Made by a program: the position numbers and the translations under genes. The notes beneath the pieces are model-generated. The model had not been told where the DNA came from, did no database searches, and saw only the letters and a list, made by a program, of their open reading frames with translations. DNA of 34,375 nucleotides, taken from contig WFTS01000085.1 in the NCBI GenBank assembly GCA_015485385.1, positions 1 through 34,375 on the forward strand, read 5' to 3'. This DNA comes from Kordiimonadales bacterium (lineage in GTDB: Bacteria > Pseudomonadota > Alphaproteobacteria > Sphingomonadales > Kordiimonadaceae). Below are positions 15,490 through 27,296 of this stretch, piece after piece; the stretch's first letter is position 1, and the number at the start of each line of letters is the position of its first letter.

Positions 15490-17931
15490 ATGAGTGATGA
15501 TTTTGATTTAGATGATCTGGATATGGGGCCTGCTGAAGCACCTCTAAAGACTGTTGGCTCAAAGACAGTTGGCCCAGAAACAGTTGACCCAGAAACAGCG
15601 GGACATACAGTGATGCACGAAGCGGCCCACGCGGCAGCATCGTCCGCAGGCCCTCCGCCCTATCTTGAAGGCCTGAACGAACCCCAACATGAGGCTGTCA
15701 TGGCGCTTGATGGTCCCGTTCTGGTGCTCGCAGGTGCAGGCACAGGCAAAACCCGTGTGCTCACGACCCGGCTTGGGCATTTGCTTGCGACAGGGCGTGC
15801 GGCACCGTGGAATATCCTATCGGTTACTTTCACCAATAAAGCTGCCAAAGAAATGCAAGAGCGCGTGATGCGCGTAATTGGCCGCCCGGTTGAAGGCATG
15901 TGGATTGGTACGTTTCATTCAATTTGCGTGCGGATGCTTCGGAAACATGCTGAATTGGTGGGCTTGCAATCTAACTTCACAATCCTTGATACAGATGACC
16001 AAATCCGGCTGTTGAAACAGTTGATCAAGGCCGAAAATATCGACGATAAACGTTGGCCGGCACGCACGCTCGCAGGGTTGATCGACCGCTGGAAAAACAA
16101 AGCCCTATCCCCTGCCAAAGTCCCTGAAAGCGAAGGCTATGCCTACGCTAACGGCATGGGCGGCAAGCTTTATGCACAGTATCAGACGCGCCTTAAAATG
16201 CTGAACGCCTGTGATTTTGGCGACCTTCTCTTGCACGCGATCACTATTTTGCAGTCGCGGCCCGATGTGCTGAAAGACTATCACAACCAGTTCCGCTATA
16301 TTTTGGTGGATGAGTATCAAGATACCAACGTCGCACAATATTTATGGCTGCGACTGTTAGCACAAGCGAGCAAAAACATATGCTGTGTCGGCGATGATGA
16401 CCAATCAATCTACGGCTGGCGCGGCGCAGAAGTTGGGAATATCTTACGGTTTTCAGAGGACTTCCCCGGCGCTAAAGTGGTTAGGCTCGAACAGAATTAC
16501 CGATCAACAGGTCATATCCTTGGGGCCGCATCCACTTTAATCGCAGCGAATGAAAACCGCCTTGGGAAAACCTTATGGACCGACCAGCCGGACGGAGACA
16601 AAGTCTCGGTCAAGGGCGTTTGGGATGGGCCTGAAGAAGCCCGTACTATCTGCGATGAGATCGAAAGTCAGCAGTTGAAAGGCAATGCCCTAAGCCAAAT
16701 TGCTATTTTAGTGCGCACCGGCTTTCAAATGCGCGAATTTGAAGAACGCTTGATTACGCTTGGCGTACCGTACCGGGTCGTTGGTGGCCCCCGCTTTTAC
16801 GAGCGTGCCGAAATCCGCGATGTGATGGCCTATTTGCGCGTGATCAACCAGCCTGAAGATGATCTTGCGTTTGAGCGTATCATCAATGTGCCAAAAAGGG
16901 GGCTTGGCACAACCACGGTTCAGAAAATCCACCATATAGCCAGTAGCCTTGGTATTTCCATGAGCCGCGCGGCACGTCAAATTGTTGAAATGGACGAGCT
17001 AAGAGCCGCCGCCCGTAAATCCTTGACAGCCTTGATGGATAATTTTGACCGCTGGCGCAAATTACTAGCTGATCATACCCATGTTGAGGTTGCGGAAACA
17101 TTGCTAGATGATTCGGGTTATATGGATATGTGGCAAAATGACAAATCCCCCGATGCACCCGGCAAGCTGGAAAATGTCAAAGAAATGGTCTCTGGCATGG
17201 GGGAATTTGAAACCCTTGGCGAGTTCCTAGAGCATATCGCCTTGGTGATGGCCAATGACAACAATGACACGGCAGAAAAAGTCACTTTGATGACCCTGCA
17301 CGCCGCAAAGGGACTAGAGTTTGATACGGTTTTCCTACCCGGTTGGGAGGAAGGTTTGTTCCCCAATCAGCGCGCCTTGGACGAAACCGGCGTGAAGGGC
17401 CTAGAGGAAGAACGCCGGTTGGCATATGTAGGCATTACCCGCGCTCGGAAGAACGCCCATATTTATTTCGCCGGTAACCGACAAGTTTTTGGTCAGTGGC
17501 AATCCTGCCTACCCAGCCGTTTTATCGAGGAATTGCCCGCTGAGCATATTGAAATAGAAGCCGCACACGGGCTATACGGCAAAAGTTCGACACACACAGC
17601 CCGTAGCGGTTGGGACGATAACGACACAGCCGACAGCGGCTATTTTACCTCAAGCGGGGAAAAATACGGTCCCGGTTGGCAACGCGCACAATCCTTTAAA
17701 TCCAGCAGTTCAAACTATGATTTCTCCAAGCTGCACACTGTTGGCGGCGCGACCAAGCGTGCAAAAAAGGCCCGTGTAGAGGCTATCAGTGATTTCGCTA
17801 TTGGCGAGCGCGTGTTTCACGAGAAATTCGGGTATGGAATAATCGAAGATGTTGACGGCAAAAAACTGCTTGTAGAGTTTGACAAAGCCGGCACCAAACG
17901 CGTGGTTGATAGTTTTGTTAAACGCGCCTAA
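15490..17931 (+). CDS. uvrD: UvrD/PcrA-type DNA helicase II
   Basis: An 813-residue superfamily 1A helicase with all motifs. The Q-motif is LNEPQHEAV (62-70). Walker A is AGAGTGKT (Lys87). Then come FTNKAAKEM, LVDEYQDTN, GDDDQSIYGWRGAE, EQNYRST, VTLMTLHAAKGLEF and EERRLAYVGITRA. The C-terminal 45 residues (GERVFHEKFGYGIIEDVDG...) form the Tudor-like domain that in PcrA/UvrD contacts RNA polymerase. It unwinds DNA 3' to 5' in nucleotide excision repair, mismatch repair and clearance of RecA or stalled polymerase. The first 60 residues form an acidic N-terminal extension, including a four-copy pentapeptide repeat. The ATG at 15490 was chosen because the upstream TTG lies in the LexA box. prmA follows 39 bp downstream. 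Confidence 0.94.
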   Translation: MSDDFDLDDLDMGPAEAPLKTVGSKTVGPETVDPETAGHTVMHEAAHAAASSAGPPPYLEGLNEPQHEAVMALDGPVLVLAGAGTGKTRVLTTRLGHLLATGRAAPWNILSVTFTNKAAKEMQERVMRVIGRPVEGMWIGTFHSICVRMLRKHAELVGLQSNFTILDTDDQIRLLKQLIKAENIDDKRWPARTLAGLIDRWKNKALSPAKVPESEGYAYANGMGGKLYAQYQTRLKMLNACDFGDLLLHAITILQSRPDVLKDYHNQFRYILVDEYQDTNVAQYLWLRLLAQASKNICCVGDDDQSIYGWRGAEVGNILRFSEDFPGAKVVRLEQNYRSTGHILGAASTLIAANENRLGKTLWTDQPDGDKVSVKGVWDGPEEARTICDEIESQQLKGNALSQIAILVRTGFQMREFEERLITLGVPYRVVGGPRFYERAEIRDVMAYLRVINQPEDDLAFERIINVPKRGLGTTTVQKIHHIASSLGISMSRAARQIVEMDELRAAARKSLTALMDNFDRWRKLLADHTHVEVAETLLDDSGYMDMWQNDKSPDAPGKLENVKEMVSGMGEFETLGEFLEHIALVMANDNNDTAEKVTLMTLHAAKGLEFDTVFLPGWEEGLFPNQRALDETGVKGLEEERRLAYVGITRARKNAHIYFAGNRQVFGQWQSCLPSRFIEELPAEHIEIEAAHGLYGKSSTHTARSGWDDNDTADSGYFTSSGEKYGPGWQRAQSFKSSSSNYDFSKLHTVGGATKRAKKARVEAISDFAIGERVFHEKFGYGIIEDVDGKKLLVEFDKAGTKRVVDSFVKRA
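15547..15606 (+). repeat. In-frame 15-bp tandem repeat at the start of uvrD
   Basis: Four 15-bp units (15547-15561, 15562-15576, 15577-15591, 15592-15606) encode KTVGS-KTVGP-ETVDP-ETAGH. They sit in the N-terminal extension, before the helicase core. The unit length is a multiple of three, so copy-number change would leave the frame intact. Confidence 0.85.
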
Positions 17932-17970
17932 AACCGCCAAGCAATGACTTTGGGGTCCAAGGAACTTTAC

Positions 17971-18882
17971 ATGACTGAACAAACATGGTGCCTGTCAGGG
18001 CAATTGCCCCTTAAATCTGCTGAAAAGCTGGAACATGTGCTCGAAACACTCGCTGATGCGCGCGGCGAATTTCCGCCGACACTCTCGTATTTTGATCAGC
18101 CAAACAGTCCTCTTTGGCGCACCGAGGTTTATTTTGCTGGAACACCGGATTACGGGTTTATCAATGTCATGCTACAGCAAGCAGGCTTGTCGGACTGGGA
18201 CCATGACATCGCGCCCGTCCAAGATAAAGATTGGGTAAGCGAAAGCCAAAAATTGCTCGCACCTGTGAGTGCCGGCTGCTTTTTGGTTTACGGCAGCCAC
18301 GACAAAGACAAAGCCCGTGTCAATGCGATCAACTTGCAAATCGACGCAGGGCAAGCCTTTGGAACAGGCAAGCATGAAACCACGGCCGCCTGCCTTGAGG
18401 CTTTAACAAATTATGCCACCAATATTTCCCCTAAAACCGTGCTTGATCTTGGGACTGGCTCTGGTGTTTTGGCGTTGGCCGCACACCGGCTTTGGCCCAC
18501 GGCCTGTATTGTCGCCAGCGATATTGACCCGATAGCCATAAAGGTCGCTGCTGAAAATGTCGGTATTAATGCTGGTGTGTCTCGGACAGTGGGGGACTCG
18601 ACAGGCGGTATTGCGCTTTTGGTCGCACAAGGACTTGATGATCCGGCTTTCAGCCACGATAGCCCCTTTAACCTCATAACAGCCAATATATTGGCGGGAC
18701 CTTTGATAGACATGGCCGCTGATATTTGTGCAGCCCTCGCCGTGGGCGGCGACTTGGTATTATCAGGGTTATTGAACACCCAAGAAAAAATAGTCCTCGA
18801 CGCTTATAAAGCGCGAGGACTAGTCTCAGAGGGCAGAATTGAGAAGGGTGACTGGCTCGCGCTGATCCTTCGAAAGCCTTAG
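17971..18882 (+). CDS. prmA: Ribosomal protein L11 methyltransferase
   Basis: A 303-residue class I SAM-dependent methyltransferase. It has the PrmA-specific linker DAGQAFGTGKHETT (125-138), the SAM loop VLDLGTGSGVLALAA (147-161), the acidic residue in ASDIDPIA (172-179), and the NPPF-like motif ANILAGPL. The N-terminal 60 residues form the L11-binding domain. PrmA trimethylates ribosomal protein L11 in the cytoplasm. The ATG at 17971 follows AAGGAA at good spacing and is preferred over 17944. It lies 39 bp after uvrD on the same strand and probably shares its transcript, which would place prmA downstream of the LexA box. Confidence 0.93.
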   Translation: MTEQTWCLSGQLPLKSAEKLEHVLETLADARGEFPPTLSYFDQPNSPLWRTEVYFAGTPDYGFINVMLQQAGLSDWDHDIAPVQDKDWVSESQKLLAPVSAGCFLVYGSHDKDKARVNAINLQIDAGQAFGTGKHETTAACLEALTNYATNISPKTVLDLGTGSGVLALAAHRLWPTACIVASDIDPIAIKVAAENVGINAGVSRTVGDSTGGIALLVAQGLDDPAFSHDSPFNLITANILAGPLIDMAADICAALAVGGDLVLSGLLNTQEKIVLDAYKARGLVSEGRIEKGDWLALILRKP

Positions 18883-18972
18883 CGGGAAAACCCCTGTCGG
18901 CATAAAGGATACAGAGCGCAAGCCCTATCTGTCTATTGGTTCAGGGCAGCCGCAACTGGCCCCGCAGAACAT

Positions 18973-19296
18973 TTAGTGCGCCGCGACTGTGCCGCCACCA
19001 AAACCGCCGTAACCACCACCAAAGCCACCACCAAGGTTGGTTGGGCGTACAATCTTGAAATTGTATTTCTTGGCTGGTTCTTCAGAGCGCATCTGGCCTG
19101 CTTCGACCATAAGGGTGAAGAAATCGCCTTTAGCTGTTACGTCTGAGGCAAATTCCCGAATGGCTTCTTCAGCCACCAAAGAATAAATTGGTGTATCCGC
19201 ACTTTGCGCGCTGGTGTGAGGCACTTGGCCTTCACTTGCAAGCAAACCCATAAAGCTGAAAGCGCCGAGTTCTGTTTTTTCTACTGTCATTGTCAT
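18973..19296 (-). CDS. Unrecognised small protein with glycine-rich C-terminal tail
   Basis: A 107-residue protein I do not recognise. The ribosome site GGAG lies seven bases before the ATG (a second ATG follows two codons later), and codons are GGT-rich as in well-expressed genes. The first 88 residues look like a compact soluble region (TPIYSLVAEEAIREFASDVT, KGDFFTLMVEAGQM). The last 20 are almost all glycine with aromatic residues (NLGGGFGGGYGGFGGGTVAAH without the first residue). It has no signal peptide, no cysteine and no membrane helix. A precursor of an exported or modified peptide, or a low-complexity binding tail, are both possible, but no modifying enzyme or exporter is adjacent. 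It converges with prmA. Confidence 0.75.
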   Translation of the reverse strand: MTMTVEKTELGAFSFMGLLASEGQVPHTSAQSADTPIYSLVAEEAIREFASDVTAKGDFFTLMVEAGQMRSEEPAKKYNFKIVRPTNLGGGFGGGYGGFGGGTVAAH

Positions 19297-19403
19297 CGTT
19301 CTTCTCCAAAGTCTCGCTGTTATTATTTTTAAGCATCAGCCCTGCTGACACGGCTTAAATAGGCTTTGGAAATCGGAATAATAAGTAGCTAAGATTGCAA
19401 ACG

Positions 19404-19434
19404 AGCCATGCGTCAGACGCATGGCTATTTTTTT
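19404..19434 (+). terminator. Strong hairpin with T-run on the plus strand, upstream of the glycine-rich gene
   Basis: AGCCATGCGTC (19404-19414) and GACGCATGGCT (19416-19426) form a near-perfect stem, followed by ATTTTTTT to 19434. As a Rho-independent terminator it works for plus-strand transcripts, yet the nearest plus-strand gene (prmA) ends 520 bp earlier and is separated by the opposite-strand glycine-rich gene. On the minus strand the hairpin lies between the DUF389 gene and the glycine-rich gene but has only a weak T-tract there. It may end an unseen small or antisense RNA. Confidence 0.6.
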
Positions 19435-19502
19435 GTGACAAAATTATGACGAATACCTAGACTATACAGTCCATAAAATGTGTCATTCCCGTGAAACCAA
19501 GG

Positions 19503-20456
19503 CTACCAGCCAATGACACCAATAAGAATCACCAGGCAGAGCCCCCAAAACAGAATACCCCCATAGACATATGGTTTCGCCATTTTGCGTTCAAACCAAT
19601 GCCGTGGCTTAATGCCTTTGGCCAAAAATACAACCAGCCCAGAAAGATTGACACTAACAATATTGACAGCCAGCAAAATGAAGGCGCCAAATGCAAGATA
19701 TAGCTCACCAGAGCCCAGCATAAAGCCGACGGTGGCAGCGGGCGGCAACAGCGCAACCGCCACCATTACCCCTACAAGCGTCATCGACAGGCCTGTGGTT
19801 AGGCTTAAAACACCAGCAACGCCAGACGCCGCAGCAAGCGCAACACCGCTTAGACCAACGGCTGTTCTGCTCATCAATTCAGAGCTATTTGTCTCGCCTG
19901 TCCAATAATACCCCACCGCGGTTGAGATCAAAATTGCAAGCGACAGCCCCAAAACACCCGCCAAAAAGGACCGCACCATTAAAGGTCTATCGCCTTGCGA
20001 TGTCGCAAAAGCAAATGCCAAATTTGGCCCCAAAAAGGGAGCAATCACCATTGCCCCCACCACAACAGCCACATTATCCTGCAGCAATCCGATGATCGCC
20101 ACGATCGTCGAGAGGCATGTCAGCAGGAAATATGTGAAATCCATCTGAACGCCTTGCCCCATTTTTTGGTACAGCTCTTCGCGGGTATCTCCGGTGTTTG
20201 AGCTATCCACAGCGGGTAGTGTAGCGTCCACGGGAATAATATTGATGCGTGCCTTCGCAGACGTTTTCAATAAAGTGTGCAAGGTATCAACCAATTGTTG
20301 CCGGTCTTCAGAGCGCGTCAACAACTGAAACAGCGCGTGATCATCTTCTAGGTCTGCGCTTTTAATGCAGCTGATCACGCTGGCCTCGCCTGCCAGTTTG
20401 CGAATATTAGCCTCTGCGGCAATAGGCGCAGTTACATACAGCATTTTAAGTGACAT
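19503..20456 (-). CDS. DUF389 (TIGR00341-like) multi-pass membrane protein
   Basis: A 317-residue protein. The first 100 residues are soluble (MSLKMLYVTAPIAAEANIRK...), followed by the DUF389 core. Its features are FTYFLLTCLSTIVAIIGLLQ, the conserved VVVGAMVIAPFLGP, FAFATSQGD, and several further helices including VALLPPAATVGFMLGSG and LLAVNIVSVNLSG. The proline-rich intramembrane motifs suggest a transporter-like fold, but no substrate is established for the family. The ribosome site AAGGGGAAAG precedes the ATG. It is followed on the same strand by the glycine-rich small gene. Confidence 0.88.
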   Translation of the reverse strand: MSLKMLYVTAPIAAEANIRKLAGEASVISCIKSADLEDDHALFQLLTRSEDRQQLVDTLHTLLKTSAKARINIIPVDATLPAVDSSNTGDTREELYQKMGQGVQMDFTYFLLTCLSTIVAIIGLLQDNVAVVVGAMVIAPFLGPNLAFAFATSQGDRPLMVRSFLAGVLGLSLAILISTAVGYYWTGETNSSELMSRTAVGLSGVALAAASGVAGVLSLTTGLSMTLVGVMVAVALLPPAATVGFMLGSGELYLAFGAFILLAVNIVSVNLSGLVVFLAKGIKPRHWFERKMAKPYVYGGILFWGLCLVILIGVIGW

Positions 20457-20534
20457 ATCTTTCCCCTTGCCTTGGCATAGTAAGGAGAGGGCGTAAAATT
20501 ACAAATGAGAAAATAACCAGCGCGCACCAACAGT

Positions 20535-24583
<4,049 letters not shown>

Positions 24584-24628
24584 TCACCCTCCCCCGGGTT
24601 GTTGCGTGTCAGGCCGCGCACGGCACCC

Positions 24629-25435
24629 TTAAAACGGCCAAAGCTTACTTAGCCATGATTCGTTATCAACTTCAGGCTCTAGGTCGACGCCTTTCAGCAA
24701 TGCATAGCTATAGCGGTACCATTTGGTTCCAGCATAATTATGTCCAAGAACGGCACCCGCCATTTGCGCTTCTTTATCAATTCCAAGCGCCATATAGCTT
24801 TCAACAAGCCGGTGCAAAGCTTCGGGAGTGTGGCTAGTGCTTTGATATTTTTCAATTACATTGCGGAACCGCAAAATCGCAGCCAGATATTCTTTGCGGC
24901 GCATATAAAACCGCCCAACTTCCATGTCTTTACCAGCAAGGTGATCCATGGTGAGTGCGAGTTTCAGCTCAGCATCGCGGGCATAATCTGATCCGGGATA
25001 ACGGCGCGAAACCTCGGTCAAGGCCTCTTGTGCTTCAAGCGTTTTCGCTTGATCACGCCCCACATCAGAGATTTGTTCATAGTGGCTAAGCGCGATGAGA
25101 TAATAAGCATAGGGTGCAGAGCGGTTGCCCGGATGGAGCTGTAAAAATCGTTCTGCAGCCAGAATGGCATCATCATAATTGCTGCTCATATAATAAGAAT
25201 AAGCCGCCATAAGTTGCGCACGCCGTGCCCAAACTGAATAGGGGTGCTGGCGTTCAACCTCATCAAATGCGCCAGCGGCGAATTTATAACGCTTTTTCTC
25301 AAGGCTATCCTGCGCAAGGTTGTATATCACCTCAACGGTACGGGCCTCGTAAGTATCTTCGTCATTGGAGCTGCAAGCTGTAACTGCAAAAAGGACGCCC
25401 AATAAAACTAAATTTTTAAACGAAACTAAAGACAT
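24629..25435 (-). CDS. bamD: Outer-membrane assembly lipoprotein BamD
   Basis: A 268-residue lipoprotein. The signal peptide ends in the lipobox VTAC with Cys21 (LFAVTACSSNDED), so it is lipidated and sent to the outer membrane. The mature part is made of TPR-like repeats (YNLAQDSLEKKRYKFAAGAF, ERQHPYSVWARRAQLMAAYS, LHPGNRSAPYAYYLIALSHY...), as in BamD/YfiO. With BamA it folds beta-barrel proteins such as the TonB receptor in this window. It is the first gene of the bamD-recN-ligA run. lpxC, often just upstream in relatives, is absent here. The 207-bp gap to the divergent XRE gene must hold its promoter. Confidence 0.94.
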   Translation of the reverse strand: MSLVSFKNLVLLGVLFAVTACSSNDEDTYEARTVEVIYNLAQDSLEKKRYKFAAGAFDEVERQHPYSVWARRAQLMAAYSYYMSSNYDDAILAAERFLQLHPGNRSAPYAYYLIALSHYEQISDVGRDQAKTLEAQEALTEVSRRYPGSDYARDAELKLALTMDHLAGKDMEVGRFYMRRKEYLAAILRFRNVIEKYQSTSHTPEALHRLVESYMALGIDKEAQMAGAVLGHNYAGTKWYRYSYALLKGVDLEPEVDNESWLSKLWPF

Positions 25436-25642
25436 AGCCGCAATTCACTCCTGTGGTCGCTAAAAGTACCTTGATTTTCTCTCAATTGGATATATCCTTA
25501 TATGCCTTGCAACCATTAGTATTCTTTAACCAAATTCATTGTCGGCTTCCCCGACATTAAATTGGTGCGCGCGTTTTCTCTAGCACAGGATAGTGCATGC
25601 GCCAACGGGGAATAGCCTTCAAAAGCTAAGGAAGGATAATCT

Positions 25643-26050
25643 ATGGTTCTGCTCTCACCGACTAATGACCATGATAGTGGCGATTTTTCGGCACGAAAGG
25701 CAGATTTAATCGATAAACATGTAGGCCAACGGTTGAGGGACCGCAGACGCACTCTTGATCTATCGCAACAAGATATCGCCAAAATCTTAGGTATTTCGTA
25801 CCAACAAGTTCAAAAATATGAATGTGGGCTCAATCGTATCAGTGCCGGGCGCTTGTTTATGCTTGGCCACATTATGCATGTCCCTGTGTCTTATTTCTAT
25901 GATGGGCTACCGCCCGCTGAGGAAATGTTATTAGGCCGGATTGATATGTCAGATGTGATGGTGCCCGATGTAGAAGCGCTACCGAACGCCAATATCCGTG
26001 ACGCACTGAGCGATCTTGTGCGTGCTATTCGCGATTCGAAAATGATGTAG
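25643..26050 (+). CDS. XRE-family helix-turn-helix transcriptional regulator
   Basis: A 135-residue protein with one Cro/C1-type domain at about residues 26-88 (VGQRLRDRRRTLDLSQQDIA, then KILGISYQQVQKYECGLNRI). The remaining 45 residues (MLLGRIDMSDVMVPDVEALP... DALSDLVRAIRD) have no recognised domain. Such short XRE proteins with QDIAKILGISYQQVQKYE are common in Alphaproteobacteria and mostly uncharacterised. The start lies 9 bases after GGAT. The gene diverges from bamD and has its own terminator. It carries no toxin partner, so it is more likely a housekeeping regulator than an antitoxin. Confidence 0.88.
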   Translation: MVLLSPTNDHDSGDFSARKADLIDKHVGQRLRDRRRTLDLSQQDIAKILGISYQQVQKYECGLNRISAGRLFMLGHIMHVPVSYFYDGLPPAEEMLLGRIDMSDVMVPDVEALPNANIRDALSDLVRAIRDSKMM

Positions 26051-26053
26051 AGG

Positions 26054-26088
26054 TATGCTGCGTGGTTTGCCGCGCAGCATATGTTTTT
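26054..26088 (+). terminator. Rho-independent terminator of the XRE gene
   Basis: TATGCTGCG (26054-26062) pairs perfectly with CGCAGCATA (26073-26081) around a ten-base loop, followed by TGTTTTT. It begins three bases after the stop codon. Confidence 0.85.
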
Positions 26089-26119
26089 CCAGCCATTATC
26101 ACTGATCAAGACCGGCAAA

Positions 26120-26184
26120 CGCCCTGTTTCGGCTCCTTGTTTCCGCGCCCTGTTTCTAGGCCCTGTTCCTACGCCCTGTTCCTG
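26120..26184 (+). repeat. 13-bp tandem repeat, five copies
   Basis: Five consecutive 13-bp units (26120-26132, 26133-26145, 26146-26158, 26159-26171, 26172-26184) follow cGCCCTGTTtCta with a few substitutions. The array lies between the XRE terminator and the end of ilvE, in a 255-bp gap with no gene I can support. Confidence 0.85.
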
Positions 26185-26305
26185 CTCATATAGCAGCCTG
26201 CGCCGTGGGGGGCCCAATGAGCGCAGCCCCTAGCAGGCACATGCTTGCCCCTATAATCAGGCATGCCATCCCTTATAATAATGTCGCGACTATCACCGTG
26301 CCGGG

Positions 26306-27184
26306 CTAGCCTTCACCGCGCACCAGAGCATCATAGTCCAGCATCAGCCTTTTAGTGATCTCGCCAACCTCAAAATTATAGGGGCCAATTTCAGAAATTG
26401 GACTAACCTCGGCGGCAGTACCAGTTAGAAAGGCTTGCTCAAATCCGGCCATTTCTTCCGGCATGATCGCGCGCTCAATAACTTGAATACCGTGTTTTTC
26501 GGCCAGCCCCATAACAGACCGACGGGTGATGCCGTCAAGGAAGCAATCCGGCGTTGGTGTGTGCAAGACCCCGTCTTTAACAAAGAAAATATTCGCGCCC
26601 GTGGCTTCTGCCACTTGCCCACGGTAATCATACATCAAGGCATCATCAAAACCGTTCGCCTCTGCCGCATGTTTTGAAAGTGTGCAAATCATGTAAAGAC
26701 CTGCGGCTTTGGCATGTACCGGGGCCGTATCAGCCGCCGGTCGCCGCCATTTGGAAATTTCCAGCTTGAGGCCTTTCATGCGGGCTTCTGGAGAAAAATA
26801 AGACGGCCACGCCCAAACTGCAATCGCTGCATGAATGGTGTTTGCTTGGGCAGACACGCCCATCATTTCACTGCCACGCCACATAATCGGGCGGCAATAT
26901 GCATCTGTCAGCCCTTGAATTTCCAGCAACTCATTGCAGGCATCATTGATTTGATCCTGCGACCACGCCGGTGTCATCCCCAACAGATCAGCCGAAGCAA
27001 ACAGGCGCTCTGTATGTTCTTTAAGCTTAAAAATTGTTCCATTATAAGCACGCTGGCCCTCAAAAACGGCGCTGGCATAATGCATTGCGTGTGTCAGCAC
27101 ATGGACCTTAGCATCCGCCCAATTTAGGAATGCCCCGTCCATCCATATTTTACCATCCATATTCGCGAATGACTGCGCTGCCAT
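26306..27184 (-). CDS. ilvE: Branched-chain amino-acid aminotransferase
   Basis: A 292-residue fold-type IV PLP enzyme. The PLP lysine is Lys159 in PVHAKAAGLYMICTLSKHA, the same number as E. coli IlvE. It is preceded by THAMHYASAVFEGQRAY (about 31-47) and RPIMWRGSEMMGV, and followed by ALMYDYRGQVAEATGANIFF, TGTAAEVSPI and the C-terminal tail. It exchanges amino groups between glutamate and leucine, isoleucine or valine. The ATG at 27184 follows GGAG. A longer frame to 27358 would add 58 atypical residues and run over the divergent MarR start, so it is rejected. The gap to the MarR gene holds a palindrome that could control both. Confidence 0.94.
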   Translation of the reverse strand: MAAQSFANMDGKIWMDGAFLNWADAKVHVLTHAMHYASAVFEGQRAYNGTIFKLKEHTERLFASADLLGMTPAWSQDQINDACNELLEIQGLTDAYCRPIMWRGSEMMGVSAQANTIHAAIAVWAWPSYFSPEARMKGLKLEISKWRRPAADTAPVHAKAAGLYMICTLSKHAAEANGFDDALMYDYRGQVAEATGANIFFVKDGVLHTPTPDCFLDGITRRSVMGLAEKHGIQVIERAIMPEEMAGFEQAFLTGTAAEVSPISEIGPYNFEVGEITKRLMLDYDALVRGEG

Positions 27185-27258
27185 TTCATGTCTCCATTGA
27201 GGAAGTTGTACTAATAATAGTTCGTTTTTTTCTTGATCTATGTAACATTCTGTCGTTA

Positions 27259-27281
27259 TTATGTCAACAACGCTGACATAA
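27259..27281. promoter_or_regulatory. Palindromic candidate operator between ilvE and the MarR gene
   Basis: TTATGTCA (27259-27266) and TGACATAA (27274-27281) are perfect 8-bp arms around a seven-base spacer. The site is 16 bp before the MarR ATG and 75 bp before the ilvE ATG. MarR proteins bind such palindromes as dimers and often repress themselves, so autoregulation is likely (inference). Confidence 0.6.
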
Positions 27282-27296
27282 ATAGCTTGTAGAATT

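Noticed and set aside
24584-24628. LexA box at recN
   Set aside because: No GTTC-N7-GTTC is present in the gap before recN or in the region upstream of bamD.
25516-25782. 88-codon minus-strand frame over the XRE start
   Set aside because: It overlaps the XRE gene and the likely divergent promoter, with no motif.
26120-26184. CRISPR array
   Set aside because: Repeats are directly adjacent without spacers and units are only 13 bp; no cas genes are present.
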